64,000 bases of DNA from Plantago ovata (lineage: Eukaryota > Streptophyta > Magnoliopsida > Lamiales > Plantaginaceae), in NCBI GenBank assembly GCA_028274465.1, contig CM051457.1, positions 64,232,899 to 64,296,898 on the forward strand, given 5' to 3'. A program made the translations under genes and the position numbers. Positions 11,714 through 24,462 of the stretch are shown here, one piece after another (position 1 is the stretch's first letter; every line of letters begins with the position of its first letter). The notes below the pieces were generated by a model. It had not been told where the DNA came from, did no database searches, and saw only the letters and a program-made list of their open reading frames with translations.

Positions 11714-14700
11714 ATGTCTTTAGGAGACGCTCCTTTGCTGAAGCTGGAAAACTATGAGAAATGGCAAAATAACATGATGCTACATCTTGAGTCCATTAGT
11801 GATGAGATGGTGACTGTCATAAATGATGGCCCAATCAAGATCACTAAACTTGAAAGAAGCTTTCCTCACAAAACCACAGACACTGCTGGAAAGGAAACTA
11901 TCTTAGGAGAACCGGTCGACACTGTCATACCAAAACCAAGAGAGGAATGGACTTCAGATGAAGCCAAAAGATTCCGTCTTGATGGCCAAGCAAGAAACAT
12001 CATTATTCGGTCTACTCCTGACACCATATAGTGCAAATTGTGGGGTGCAAAGACTGCTAAGGAAAAAAAAACTTGAAGTGCTGAAGTTAAAGTTTCAAAA
12101 CTTTAAACAAGGTACTGCTGAGTCACTGGAAGACTTGGATTTCAGGTTCACAACTTTTGAGTGAAATGGTTGCCTTAGGTGCTGGAAACTTCTATTCAGA
12201 CTCTGAGAAGGTGAAAACCATCATCAGAAGTTTGAACAAAGAATGGATCCACACTCAGAACTTCTATTATAATCAAGGAATGCCTAATATCGCTCCAACA
12301 GAGTTGTTTTCTCACCTTGCGGTTGTAATCTACGAGACAAAGCAAAGAGAAAATGTGTCTGCTGAAAAATCGCAGAACATTGCTCTTGTTACTAAGGTTT
12401 CTTCTTCTGAAAAGAAGGATGAAAAAGAGTCTGCTAATGAAAGTGCCTTGGCTGTTAAAAACCGGAAATTCATCAGCAAAGAGATTGAAAGAAGAAAAGC
12501 AAAGGAGAAGCTGAAAAAGCATCTTGGCAATAACTACTATAAATACAAGACAGATGCTAGCTCGCTGAACAAGCAAGCTCAGCCCACTTCTTCGTTTGAA
12601 GAACCAGCAATAGGAAATGATCTATGTTTCTACTGCAAGAAGCCTGGTCACTTCAAGGCCAATTGTCCCTTGCTGAAGGGAAAGAGTGATGACAAAAGAA
12701 AGAAGTTCAAAAAGGCCATGATTGCTGAAGAAAAGAAGAAGCTTCAAGCTAAGATTGATGCTTTATGCATAGACACTAGCACTGAAGAAAGTGAGGAAGA
12801 AGATTCAGACACTGAAGAAGAATCAACCATGGACGTTGAATTCGGAAAAGAAGTTTGTGGAATCGCTATGCAAGCATTTCCAGACGTGTCAAACATGGAA
12901 TTTTGTCTTATGGCGGATCAGGTAAATTGTCCTAACACTGACCCAGATTCAGATGATGAAAGTGAAATTGATCTTGAAAAGATACAAGGAGAAATTGAAA
13001 GATTTGAAAAAACTCTGAGCAAACAGCAAGAGAAACTACTGATTGCTGAATCTTTGACTAAGCAAACTACTGAAAAGTATGTATTGCTGAAAAATGAATC
13101 AGAACGAAAAGATACTGAAATATTGTATCTTAAAAACTACTTGATGAAGCTACAGAGAAAGACACTCAAATGTCAACAGAATTGAAAGAGTATCAATCTT
13201 CAATCAAGAAGTTACTTGCTGAAATACAAGAGCTGAAAAAGATGAAAGTAAATTTCAAATCTTATGCAAGTGCTAGCAACACTCTGACAGAACTAAACTC
13301 TTATCTGAGTGATCCATCTCAGAAGGAAGGTTTAGGTGCCACGTATGAAGGTGATGATGTGATACTCTTGATCAAAGACAAATCACCAATAACTTTAGCT
13401 CGTGCTACTGATAGTGTTCAACCGGAACTCTATTAAATTGGTCAATCTATGGTTGATAAAACATGTAATCAATTACCTATGACCAAAAAGCCCCCTGTTA
13501 CTACTCCAAGTAGTAAGAATGCTGAAAATTATTCTGCCAAACAGGTTGTTGCTCAGAAAAAGAAGGCTGAGAAGCATTCTGCCAAACAAATTGCTGAAAA
13601 GCAATCTGTTAAGTCAAAAGGCAAGATTACTAATAAAGGTAATCAGAAGGTCTTTGCTGACAAACCTGAATCAAGTAAGGTTGCTGAGACAAAAACTAAG
13701 CATACTCCGAGAAGTGGACTTGGTTACAAGAACAAGCAAAACCAGTTGTTCCATGAGTATAAGCAAAGTCAGCAAAAATACTTCAAGGAGATGAATAAAT
13801 CAAAGCTTATGAGTAATGACAATACTCAAAATGCTAGGACTAGAAGAAATCTAGCTAGAAAAGAACTCACTGAAAAGTATGTTCAGCAAAAGGGAAAACA
13901 AAACAAGACACCACATTTGAAAGTGGACTTGACTAATGAAAGTCAAAAGTCTTTTGGCCCTAAGATATCTAGTTCCTCAGCAAGAAGAAAACAAGTCAAG
14001 ATTGAAAAATTTGAGGCTTGGGTTTCCACTGGTCGTGTCTTTAACATGTTAATGAATATCCCATTCTGGATAATTGACTTGTTTACTCTTGATTGTGCAG
14101 ACTTCAGCCACCAAGACAACCAATCCTATTTGGCACTTTGATAGTGGTTGCGGGAAGCACATGACGGGCGACAAAACATATCTTATAAACTACAGACGGT
14201 GATCTGGAGGTCCTGCAATAAGATTTGCAGGTGGAGGCTTCACATCTACTAAAGGCTTTGGTGACGTGAAGTTAGGATGCATCACAATAACGGGAGTTCT
14301 TTATGTCAAAAATCTTAAGTTTAACCTTTTCAGCATGAGTCAGTTTGCTGACAAAGGTTACTTCATCAAAATCAAAAGTGATGAATGCAAACTTATTGAC
14401 TTTGAGACAAAGAAGGTAATCATGGTTGCCAGAAGATCAGGAGCTCTATACACTGTATATTGGTCCTCTGCAATCATTGAAAAATGCCTTATCTCTGATC
14501 ATGAAGGCCTTGCTGAAAATTCATTCATGGTTATGGCATAAAAGAATTAGTCACCTAAAATTCAAGACGCTGAATAAGCTGTCTAAAAAGGCACTTGTAG
14601 TTGGATTACCTAAGGTCACTTTTAAGAAGGATGGCGCTTGCACTGCATGTCAGCAGGGTAAGCAAACTAAGTCCTCTTTTAAGAACAAGGCAGTACCGTC

Positions 14701-17456
14701 AACTACAAAACCTTTACAACTCTTGCACATGGACTTGTTTGAATCTTCTTCAACAAGCTATGCTGGCAAGAAATATGGTCTGGTAGTGGTGGATGATTAT
14801 TCAAGATTCACTTGGGTAATTTTCATCAAACAAAAATCTGAAACAAGGATTGAAATACCTAACTTGCTAAACAAGCTTGAAGTCAGGAAAAATGACAAGG
14901 TAAGAATCATCAGAACATACCATGGTACTGAGTTTGTAAACCAGTACATAACTGAGTATTGCACCTCTAAAGGCATACAACATCAGTTATCCTCAGTAAG
15001 GACACCTCAACAAAATGGTGTTGCTGAAAGGAAGAATCGTACCCTTAAGGAAGCAGCTAGAACCATGCTTGCTGACACTGAAATAAGTGAAGCTTATTGG
15101 GTTGAAGCGATTAATACCGCCTGTTATTCTCAAAATACAACAAAACTCCCTATGAATTATTTGTTTGAAGACCTCCTAACATCACTCATCTAAGAGTATT
15201 TGGTCGCAAATGTTTTGTTCTTAACAATGGTAGAGAATATCTAAGAACATTTCAACCAAAGGCAGATGAAGCGATATTTCTGGGTTACTCCTTGCATAGC
15301 AAGGCTTATAGAGTTTACAAAAAAAAGGCACAAAAGATTGAAGAATCTGTGCATGTTGTATTCTATGAAAAGAAACAAGGAGTTCCTGCTGAAGAAGAAA
15401 TATTTGAATGTATGAAAAAGCTACTCATACATGATCAAAAAACTGAACCTAAAGCTGGAAATGTCAAGATCACTGAACTTAATGATGATTCTGACAATGA
15501 CATGCCATCGTCAAGTCAAGTCAAGATAAACGTAGTTCATGATAAAGATTTCCGGATAAAGATGCAGTTGCTCCAGACGTTGCTGAAACAATGCAACTTC
15601 CTGTGTCTACTGAAGAGTTACCACAAACGAGCAATACTGAACAAGTAGTTGCTGATGAACCTATATCAGTAGAAACACAACCTGAAACAAGTAGTGTTGA
15701 ACAAGCACGTGCTGAAGAGTCACATGCTGGAATGCATACATGTCCAGATCCAAAGAACAAGCGTGTTAACATTTGGATTAGAGATCATCCCTCTAAGGAT
15801 ATGATTGGTGATATTGACAATCGCAGAGTGACAAGATCCAAAGTTCCTACTAACAAGGACGTTGTTGAAGAAGCAATGGTAGTTGATGTAGAAGCATTAT
15901 TCTCTTGCTTTGTATCTGAAATTGATCCTAAAACCATAGAATAAGCTTTAAGGCACTCTGAATGGATCAAGGAAATGCAAGAAGAATTGGATCAATTTGA
16001 AAGGAACAAAGTCTGGAAACTTGTACCCCTTGCTGAAGGAAAGAAAGAAATTGGTACAAAGTGGGTGTTTAGAAATAAGCACAGTGAGTCTGGTGAAGTA
16101 ACAAGGAACAAAGCATGCCTAGTTGCTCAAGGTTACTGTCAGACTGAAGTATTGGACTATGATGAGTCTTATGCACCAGTTGCAAGATTGGATGCAATTA
16201 GACTTTTCTTGGCCTTTGCTGCTCATAAAGACTTTATAGTTTACCAAGTGGATGTTAAAATTGCATTCTTAAATGGTGAACTTGCTGAAGAAGTTTATTT
16301 AGAACAACCCCCTGGCTTTGAACTCTCTTCAGAAACCAAGATGGTATACAAGCTTCAGAAAGCTGTATATGGTCTAAAGCAAGCACCAAGAGCTTTGTAT
16401 GATACCTTAGCTAGGTTCTTGCTGGACAATGGTTTTAAGAAGGGTGAGGTTGATAAAACCTTGTTTACCATTAATCATGATGGTAAATTACTTTTAGTCC
16501 AGATTTATGTGGATGACATAACTTTTGGTTCTAAAGACAAGCAACTTTATGATGATTTTGCCAAACTCATGACAAACAAGTTTGAAATGAGCATGATGGA
16601 AAAATTGAATTATTTCCTAGGTTTGCAAGTCAAGCAACTCAAGGATGGAATATTCATAAATCAAGCAAAGTATGCAAAGGAAATGCTCATAAAATTCAGG
16701 ATCAAAGATGATGAAAAACCTGAAAATATCCCTAATAGTGTTGGTACCAAAATGTGTCATACTAAAACAGACAACAAAAGTGTTGATGAACACAAGTATA
16801 GAAATCTCATTGGCTCCTTGCTGTATTTAACAACAAGTAGACCTGACATTCAGTATGTTGTTTGTGTGTGTGCAAGGTTTCAATCTGATCCTAGAGAATC
16901 ACACTACAAAAAAGCAATTAAAATACTGAAATATGTCAAAGGTACTGTCAATATTGGATTGTGGTATCCAAAAGATTCTGGTTTGTCACTAGTTGGTTAT
17001 TCAGATGCTGATCATGGAGGCTCTACACTTGACAAAAAGAGTACCTCTGGAACATGTCAGTTCCTTGGAACAAGACTAATTTCATGGTTCAGCAAGAAGC
17101 AAACTTGTGTGGCAAATTATTCCACAGAATCTGAATATATTGCAGATGGTTGTTGCACTGCTCAAATCCTTTGGATTCAGCAACAACTAAGGCATTATGG
17201 TATCTGTGAAAAGAAGACTCCAATCCTCTGTGATAATACAAGTGTTATTGCTATCACGCAAAATCCAAAGTTCCATTCAAGAACTAAGCACATTGATATT
17301 AGACATCACTTCATAAGAGACCATGTTGAAAAAGGAGATATTGAGGTAATTCAGGTAGGCACTGATGATCAGCTTGCTGACATCTTTACCAAACCACTGC
17401 CTGATAATAGATTCTCAATCCTAAGGTACACACTTGGGTTATTGGAACTTCCCTAA
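11714..17456 (+). pseudogene. gag-pol region of Copia copy 2
   Basis: Fossil polyprotein region. Gag starts MSLGDAPLLKLENYEKW. The zinc knuckle CFYCKKPGHFKANC lies near 12630-12670, followed by an acidic stretch and a Lys/Gln-rich stretch (13450-14000) longer than in copy 1. Protease is near 14130, GAG-pre-integrase near 14530-14660, integrase near 14700-15180, RT near 15980-16720 with [19 protein letters not shown] and a variant YVDDITFG box, and RNase H near 16990-17400. The region is well conserved against copy 1 but has many breaks. Confidence 0.9.
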
Positions 17457-17481
17457 AATATCTTGAATTTATACTACAGAG

Positions 17482-17844
17482 TTGCTGAAATAGGTATTCA
17501 GCAAGGTCTAAATCTTTAAGATATTAAACCTGTAGTATACCTTCAATAAAAGGTAATTCAGCAAAAGATATGCCTCTTATTAAAAGTTGATTACTAAAGT
17601 TTGCTGAAACAGGCATTCAGCAAACAAAAAGGGACTTTTGCAAAGTAATATTTGTTATGGAAACTTGTTTGCATAATGCTGAAACGGGCATTCAGTATTA
17701 AAAAGGGAACAAATATTGCTGAAACAGGCATTCAGACAATTTTGGAAGGAACTGAGAATGGAACTCAGCAAAGTAAATGCATACTCTCATAATTACTCTA
17801 TATTATCTCAATCATAAGATGTGTTTGCTGAGACAGGAACTCAG
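17482..17844 (+). repeat. Post-pol hairpin array of Copia copy 2
   Basis: Six small inverted repeats at 17482-17504, 17601-17623, 17675-17699, 17716-17738, 17752-17768 and 17828-17844. The second has an 8-bp stem TTGCTGAA/TTCAGCAA around loop ACAGGCA. The last two use CTGAG/CTCAG, a compensatory change. Spacing is irregular and the intervening sequence is AT-rich. Confidence 0.75.
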
Positions 17845-18384
17845 AAATACAAATGATTATAAAAAATAAAAGAGATAATTAATTAAGGGGGAATTTTCAG
17901 CAAACACAAAGATCACAAAAATTTTGGATATAATTAGATAATGTGCTTGATTGACGATTATGATTCCTGGGTTAAAAATAAGTAATTATTGTGATGTTTT
18001 TGGCACAGATATACTAAAAGAGCATTGAGTGCTCATTGGTTAATCTGGTTCGTTAATTTAAAGCAAGATGCTTATCCAACGGTACATTTTGTGTGAATTG
18101 ACACGATCTGACAGTTACTCGTTAGTGGGCTACGCGTGCACCTTCCAAACGTTTGTATCTCTGTTTTACCTTGCTGAGATCTTAAATCAATTAAGACTCT
18201 CAAACAACAGAGTACTATATAAAGAGGAGTATGCTCACAAAACAAAAAATTTACAGACTCCGACAAAAACTTTGCCATTTCAAGCACAAACAAACCTCTG
18301 AGTTTTTCTGCAACTCTCCGGTCAAAACTTTCTTTTGCAAAGCCTACTATTCCGATTTCATTGTCCCTATATATATAAGTGAAG

Positions 18385-21300
18385 ATGGCTCCCAAAAGAT
18401 CATCTAACTCTGCCCCAAAAGACCCAAAAACTTCCAAGTCCGAAAAATCAAAAAGCTCCTCTTCTGCTACTGTTGCTACACAACAAGCACCTACGATTGT
18501 GAATAACAGACTTAACAATCTCCCATGGATGGAACTTATCTAGACATTGAAAAATGTAAAGGTAAGATGCAAGGGTGCTTCTGCCCTAAGAGAGCATATG
18601 AATGTTTTCTCGGAAGAAGGAGACGACGTACAAGAAGCGTTGGACTTACTGGAAAGAAATGGACTGATGAAATCATCAGTGCCACACCCACCTGCTTAAG
18701 CACCATTGATGTGCTTGAGTTTTACAACAATGCAGTTGTAAACACTGTCACTACAAATGGTGTCACTGAAAAAGTGATTACAACTAGTGTTTAGTCAAAG
18801 CAAGTCGTCTTGAGATGGATTGACATTGCAGCTCACTTTGAGCTTCCAGTCACCGAAGAATTTGAAGAGGTGACTGACGATGCAGAGACCCTTGCTAACT
18901 TCTATGCTGAAGTTAGAAATCTTGAATCAGTCAATGGGGTAGAGTCACCTGCAAAGTTCAGCAGAGTGAATGTCAAAAGAAAACACCTAATTGAATCACT
19001 CAAATTAGTGTGCATCTTTCTCATTAGAGTAGTAGACTCTCAAGTTGGTGGATAGACCAAATAGGGCTGAAAAGACGTCCCTTACCGAGAATTATCTTCA
19101 ACAATGTTAAAACTGAGTTGAATTGGGCTAAGTTCATTTTTAACAAACTTGTAGAAAATGTTCAAAAGTTTAAGTTTTCGGTTGAGGATAATTTCGTAAG
19201 CCCTGCCGAGAATTTCTCCCTATAGAATCCGTGTGGATGCTGGGAAAGCATACCACTGAACTGAAAGCTAAGCAAGCTCAAGCCATCTCTGCACCAGCAC
19301 ACTCAGTAGTTGGCTCAAGAAAGAGGAAAACCTCTACAAAAGCTCCTCTTGCTGACACAGCAACCCCTGCTGATGTTAGTAAGACATCCAAGAAAAAGAA
19401 GGTTGCTGAGAAAGCAACTTCTTCAGCTAAGAGTCCAACTCATCAAGATGAGTTGGACTCTTAGAAGAAGGAGATTGATACCTCTTCTTCAGTCCCTACT
19501 ACAACTACTAGCAGAACTACAAGAAAGACTGCTTAAAGTGCAGCTCCAGTCACAGCTGAAAACGCTGTTGACCAAACAACTGATATCTTAGCTACAGTTG
19601 TTAAAAAGGGAAAGACTAAGGCTAAGAGAACCAAGAAAACGGCTCGAAAGCAAGTAGCCCCAGTCCCTTGAGCTAATAATCACTCATCTTCTGAAGAAAT
19701 CCTTGACACACCAGAGGATCAAAAGGGCAAGACAAAGACAATATGGTGATGTAGCTGAAACAGTTCTTCCAAGCAGTGGAAATGCAAACCCTGCTGAAGA
19801 CAAAGATGAAACTGAGCCAGCAAACACTCAGGAATTACAAGTCCCTCCTCTCTATGAGGTAACAATGGCTCCACAAAGTGATGTGGGAGCAGACTTGTTA
19901 AAAGTTATTGAATCAGCAACAAAAGAAAAGTTGACTGTTGCTGAAAAAGCAATCAGTCCTGAAAAGGATGTTGCTGAAAAGAGTGTGATTGCTGACACTC
20001 ATCAAGAAGGACCGTCCGACGACGCACACAATGCTGCTGAGGATGAAATGAACAAGGGCGCCTACATAGATCCTGACCAACAAGTACATGATGTACTCAA
20101 GTATCTAGAAGTAGATATGGATCAAGAACTGCAAGAGAGATCAGATGTCTCTATGCCATTGTTCATGACCGAAAAAGATCTAAACGGTCAAAGTTCTTCT
20201 GCTCAACTTGTTTCCGCTGAAACAAGGGAGAATGCGGAACAAGCATCTCAACCAGAGAAACCAAGAAGTCTGCTGAGGAAGAGATTCAAAGAAATGATGA
20301 AGAAGCTGATAGTTCAGGAAGGATTGAATCTACTGTTGATGAACCTCAACAGGTAGTTGATTCAAATAATCTATCTTTATCATTATCTTTTGATTTATTA
20401 TCTTTAGCTAACTAGAATTCTTTTCAGACTTCTCAAGAGACGGATACAAGCAAGAAGCATGCTGAAGCTTCTGTATCAGAATCAATTCCTCCTATTCAGC
20501 AGGTAGAACTTGTTTTTGATAAGTTAACTAAGTTTCATAACTTAGTCCTTGTATCTCATGTGTTGTTATTACAGGAACTTGCAAATCAGGATGCTAATCA
20601 AGGTCCTGAAGACATGATTATAGAAACTGCACAACGAAGTGTGCAAAATGAGCCTGCCTCTTCTCAGCAGGTAGCTCATTTATCATTAAAAGACTCTAAT
20701 TTTGTAATCAAGCTGCAAACCTGTGCAAATAATAAACATGATCTCTTGCAGGCTCTTTTGGAAACATCTCTACCTGATCTAGAGATCCTTTCTCCTCAAG
20801 AGAGTTTAGCTTACATGTACAAGCAGTTCAAGAAGAATACTTTGTCCAACGTTGTGAAATCTTTCAGCACCTGGCAAAATTATAAATCAATGGACTTTGC
20901 TGAACTCTTCCCTCTTCTCAACAATGATAAGAAAAAGCAATCACTGCTCAATCTGGAAGCTTTCATTCATTCGGTGATGCCCATGGATCACGTTACCTTT
21001 GTTGAGCAAATGGATAGCAAACTACTCGATACAGTCAGCAAAATGCTCAAGAAAAACTTCAAAGAAGCTAGTCTCAATGACCAAGCTGAACTTCTACACA
21101 ACAACTTTGTTCCTGTTGTAGCTGATCTAGAAGTATTCACTGAAGAAAGGGAAGTGAGAGTACAGCTTTGTACAAATCCATTCCTATACTCATCCTTACT
21201 GATGATGAGGGAAATAATGAAGAAAAAGAAGAGGATGAGGACTCCAGTGGTGAGAATGATCCGGATAATTCCAAGGACTCAAAGGACGACGATGATGATA

Positions 21301-24201
21301 CCCAAGGTCCAAGTCCCGATGCTGGTGGAGAATTAACTAAGACTCAAGAAAAGTCTGATCAAGCACATTCTGAAAAGCATGATGCTGAGCAACCACCTCC
21401 CAGCAATCCTGAAGAATTCACACCCACTGCTGCTGAGAAACCAACAGCTGATACTGCTGTTGAGACACTTGAAATTCCTACAGCTGAACAAGTTGTAGTG
21501 AATACTGAAAAGCCAGCAACTGAAGAAGTTGTTGATGTTGAATTCTCTCAGAAGCTCGCTGAAATTGTGAAAGGCAAAAAGAAGCTTGCTGAAGATGAAA
21601 TAGTTGTTGAAGCTATCATCAAGGTTACTGCTGAAAACCTTGATAAGGAGGAAGCTGAAGATCTTATACAGGCTATTCAAAATAGTCTTAGATAAATGTT
21701 CTAGAGACTCAACATTTTGAGGTTGCTCAGTCTTCTGGAATAAAAGATCCTGAACAAAGCTCACTTCCACCTCCTACTGTTGGTGAAACTCCAGCTGATG
21801 AGTCACAAGTGTTGCACTCAGCAACCACTCATCTACAACAAGAAGTGGCTGACAGAGAGAGACTATCATGCATGGAAGATGATGTTGATAGTTTATCAGG
21901 CTTCTCTGACTTTGATGGAGAAAATGCTGGAGACAAGATCAACGATAAATAGCTGATCCTACTGAAACTATTGTAGTGGATCCTGCTGAAACTCCTAAAG
22001 CATTACATCACACTGACTCTTCAGAAGAAGATCATGAAACGCATGAAACTGCCCATGCTGAAGATCAGTTTGCCACTAAGTTAAAGGCTCACTTAGTTGC
22101 TCCCTCACTTGTACCGTTTCTAGATGTGGACAGTGTAACACCCAGGATTAATGCAGTACTACAAGTTCACAAACAGTGCACTGATGAGGATGCAACACTA
22201 CTTGCTGAAGAGACATTGGACATGGAAAAGATCTTGAAAGTCCTTCTGACAAGGACAACAAGTCTTACTTTGGCTCAGGCTGATGTCAATACACAGCACA
22301 AAACCAATGATGCATCTTCAATCCAAACATTGAGAGTTGCTAAAAATGCACTCAAAAAGGCACAAAAGGATCTTGAAGAAAAAGATGCAATCATTGAAAG
22401 GTTGAACAGAGATATGGACGAAGTCAGACACACGATGTCTACACTGAACAAAGGTCAGCAAGAGCTGATCTTACACTTCAATGGGCTAAAGACTCTTACT
22501 TTTTTGTAATGAGTACTTTTCTACCCAAGTATTGGATGACAAGCAATCCATGTCTAAGGGGGAAGCAAGACAGAAGAGATCAAGGAAGAATAACAAGGAT
22601 TTACCTCCTACTTCTCCTCCCCATGTGCTGAAATTGACTTGTAATACCTCGCATCCCACATCGCTTAAGAGTGAGTGGAATAAATGGTATATATGTTAGA
22701 CCACCACTGTCACATGGTATGAGGCCTTTTGGGTGATTCCAAAAGAAAATCCGTGCGGGCTCAGGCCCAAAGCTGACAATATCATACTGTTGAGACATGT
22801 GTGGGTCTGTCCAGGAGTAACCACGTCGGCCGGATTGGTCGGGTCGTTACAAATGGTATCAGAGCCTAGACCAACCCAAAGCCCGCACCGGGTGGACGGT
22901 TGGAACAGGTTATTGTCAGTTTGTCAACCCCACCACTTAAGGCGCTCGATGAGGACGTCGAGGCTTTAAGGGGGATAGTTTGTAATATCCCACATCGCTT
23001 AAGAGTGAGTGGAATAAAAGGTATATATGTTAGACCACCAATCTCACACGGTATGAGGCCTTTTGGGTGAATCCAAAAGCAAATCCGTGCGGGCTCAGGC
23101 CCAAAGCGGACAATATCTTACTGTTGAGACGTGTCCAGGAGTAACCACGCCGGCCGGATTGGTCGGGTCGTTACATGACTCCTCCACTTGATGCTGAAAA
23201 AGTATCAACCAGATCAAGGAAAAGATCTGAGTCTGAATTTGAAAGAAGTTCAGCATCTGCAGCAAAGAAGATGAGAACTGCTACTGACACTTCTGAAAAT
23301 TGTGGAGAGACTCACATCATGTATGAAACCGACGATGATGATGATGATGATGAGTTGTCTTTGAACAAAGTGCTCAATATCAAGCCTATCACTGCTCTGA
23401 CTCCTTTTGGACAGTCTAAGCACTCCTCTTCTGACTCCAGATCCTCAACAAAGGATCAAGGAAACGCTAAGTCAAGAAGAAGAAGACAAAGAGAAGAAGA
23501 AAGAAGGCTTGCTGACATTGCAGTAGGTACTGGCGTCGGATACACTAAGACTAGCAACGAGGAAACCACTCAAAATGTGGTGAGAAATCTCAAAGGTTGC
23601 TGGATTCTTAAGCTGGAAGACCTACTTGCTAATGATTTCTTTCCAACTGCTGTGCTGAATCAGCTGTACACTTGGATTGATCTCAAGGTTGCAAAGAGAG
23701 AAAGGGATCCTCCTCCCTACCCAAGGAAAATCGATACAAAAATGGCTGGATACTGAAATCCTAGTAAGAAGAACCTCCATCAGCAAGAAGATGAGATAAG
23801 AACCATAACTCATCAGGCCGGTTGATGTTGCTTATTACAATGACCCTATGACCAACAAATCAAAACAGAAATATGGCTTGATTCCTTATGAGTACTTCTA
23901 TCTTACTGCAAAGGATCAAGAAGAAGATCTTCGTTGGTTAAGGAAGATTCATGCCAACAAGGGAATTTCTGACACTCAGTTGGTTCATGCTAGCAATTGG
24001 GGTATGCACTTATGGGTATTGCACTACAAAGAATTGAATGGTGAAACACATCACTATACTGCATGTAAGAATGCAAGAATAATTCAACTAGAAGTCCGAA
24101 AACGTCTTGAAGATTACGAGAAGGACTGTGTTGAATTTACTACCCTTGCCATGAAGAGTGTGAAAGATATTCACATAGAATCATCTGTTGGACAAGCTTA
24201 G
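18385..24201 (+). pseudogene. Second ORF region after pol, Copia copy 2, about 5.8 kb
   Basis: It begins MAPKRSSNSAPKDPKTSK, matching the second ORF of copy 1, and extends far longer than copy 1 shows in this window. The early part repeats the globular segment (EFYNNAVVN, RKHLIESLKLV, RVVDSQVGG). The middle is low-complexity, dominated by GCTGAA codons (Ala-Glu) with Lys-rich patches. A helical, coiled-coil-like segment is near 22270-22500. The end (23848-24201) has a compact domain with IPYEYFYLTAKDQEEDLRWL and an aromatic-rich MHLWVLHYKELNGETHHYT. GT/AG-like boundaries near 20350-20580 suggest small introns. Broken in roughly ten places and interrupted by a TRIM. Function unknown. Confidence 0.6.
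22640..23175 (+). mobile_element. TRIM (miniature LTR retroelement) inside Copia copy 2
   Basis: A 536-bp non-coding element with LTRs at 22640-22851 (212 bp) and 22981-23175 (195 bp), both starting TGTAATA and ending GTTACA. TGGTATCAGAGCC, complementary to initiator-Met tRNA, follows the first LTR, and a purine tract AAGGGGGATAG precedes the second. The target duplication TGACT is at 22635-22639 and 23176-23180. It has no coding capacity, as expected for a TRIM. It looks structurally whole; the LTRs differ in length, so it is not brand new. Confidence 0.93.
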
Positions 24202-24462
24202 AGATTCTTTTAAAAGCTTTCCTTGTGTAAAAGATTGTAATAGTTATCTCTGCTCTTTCTTGTAAAACTTGCTACTGAAAGATAACTATCAGCAATCAAC
24301 TTTTGACTCTTATTGGTTTTTGATTATGCAAACTATTTTTGCTTACTGTTTTATTATTCAAGTATGTTTGCATTAATCAACTGATTTATTCAACATCAGG
24401 AACCTCTAAAAGGATAACAATTAATTTAGCCATGGATTGTTGTCATCAAAAAGGGGGAAATT

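Noticed and set aside
17482-17844. CRISPR-like array
   Set aside because: The repeats are short hairpins with irregular spacing in a plant retroelement; no cas genes and the wrong kind of organism.
22640-23175. Cassandra-type TRIM with a 5S rRNA promoter
   Set aside because: The 5S internal control motifs were not recognisable in the LTRs; it is called a generic TRIM.
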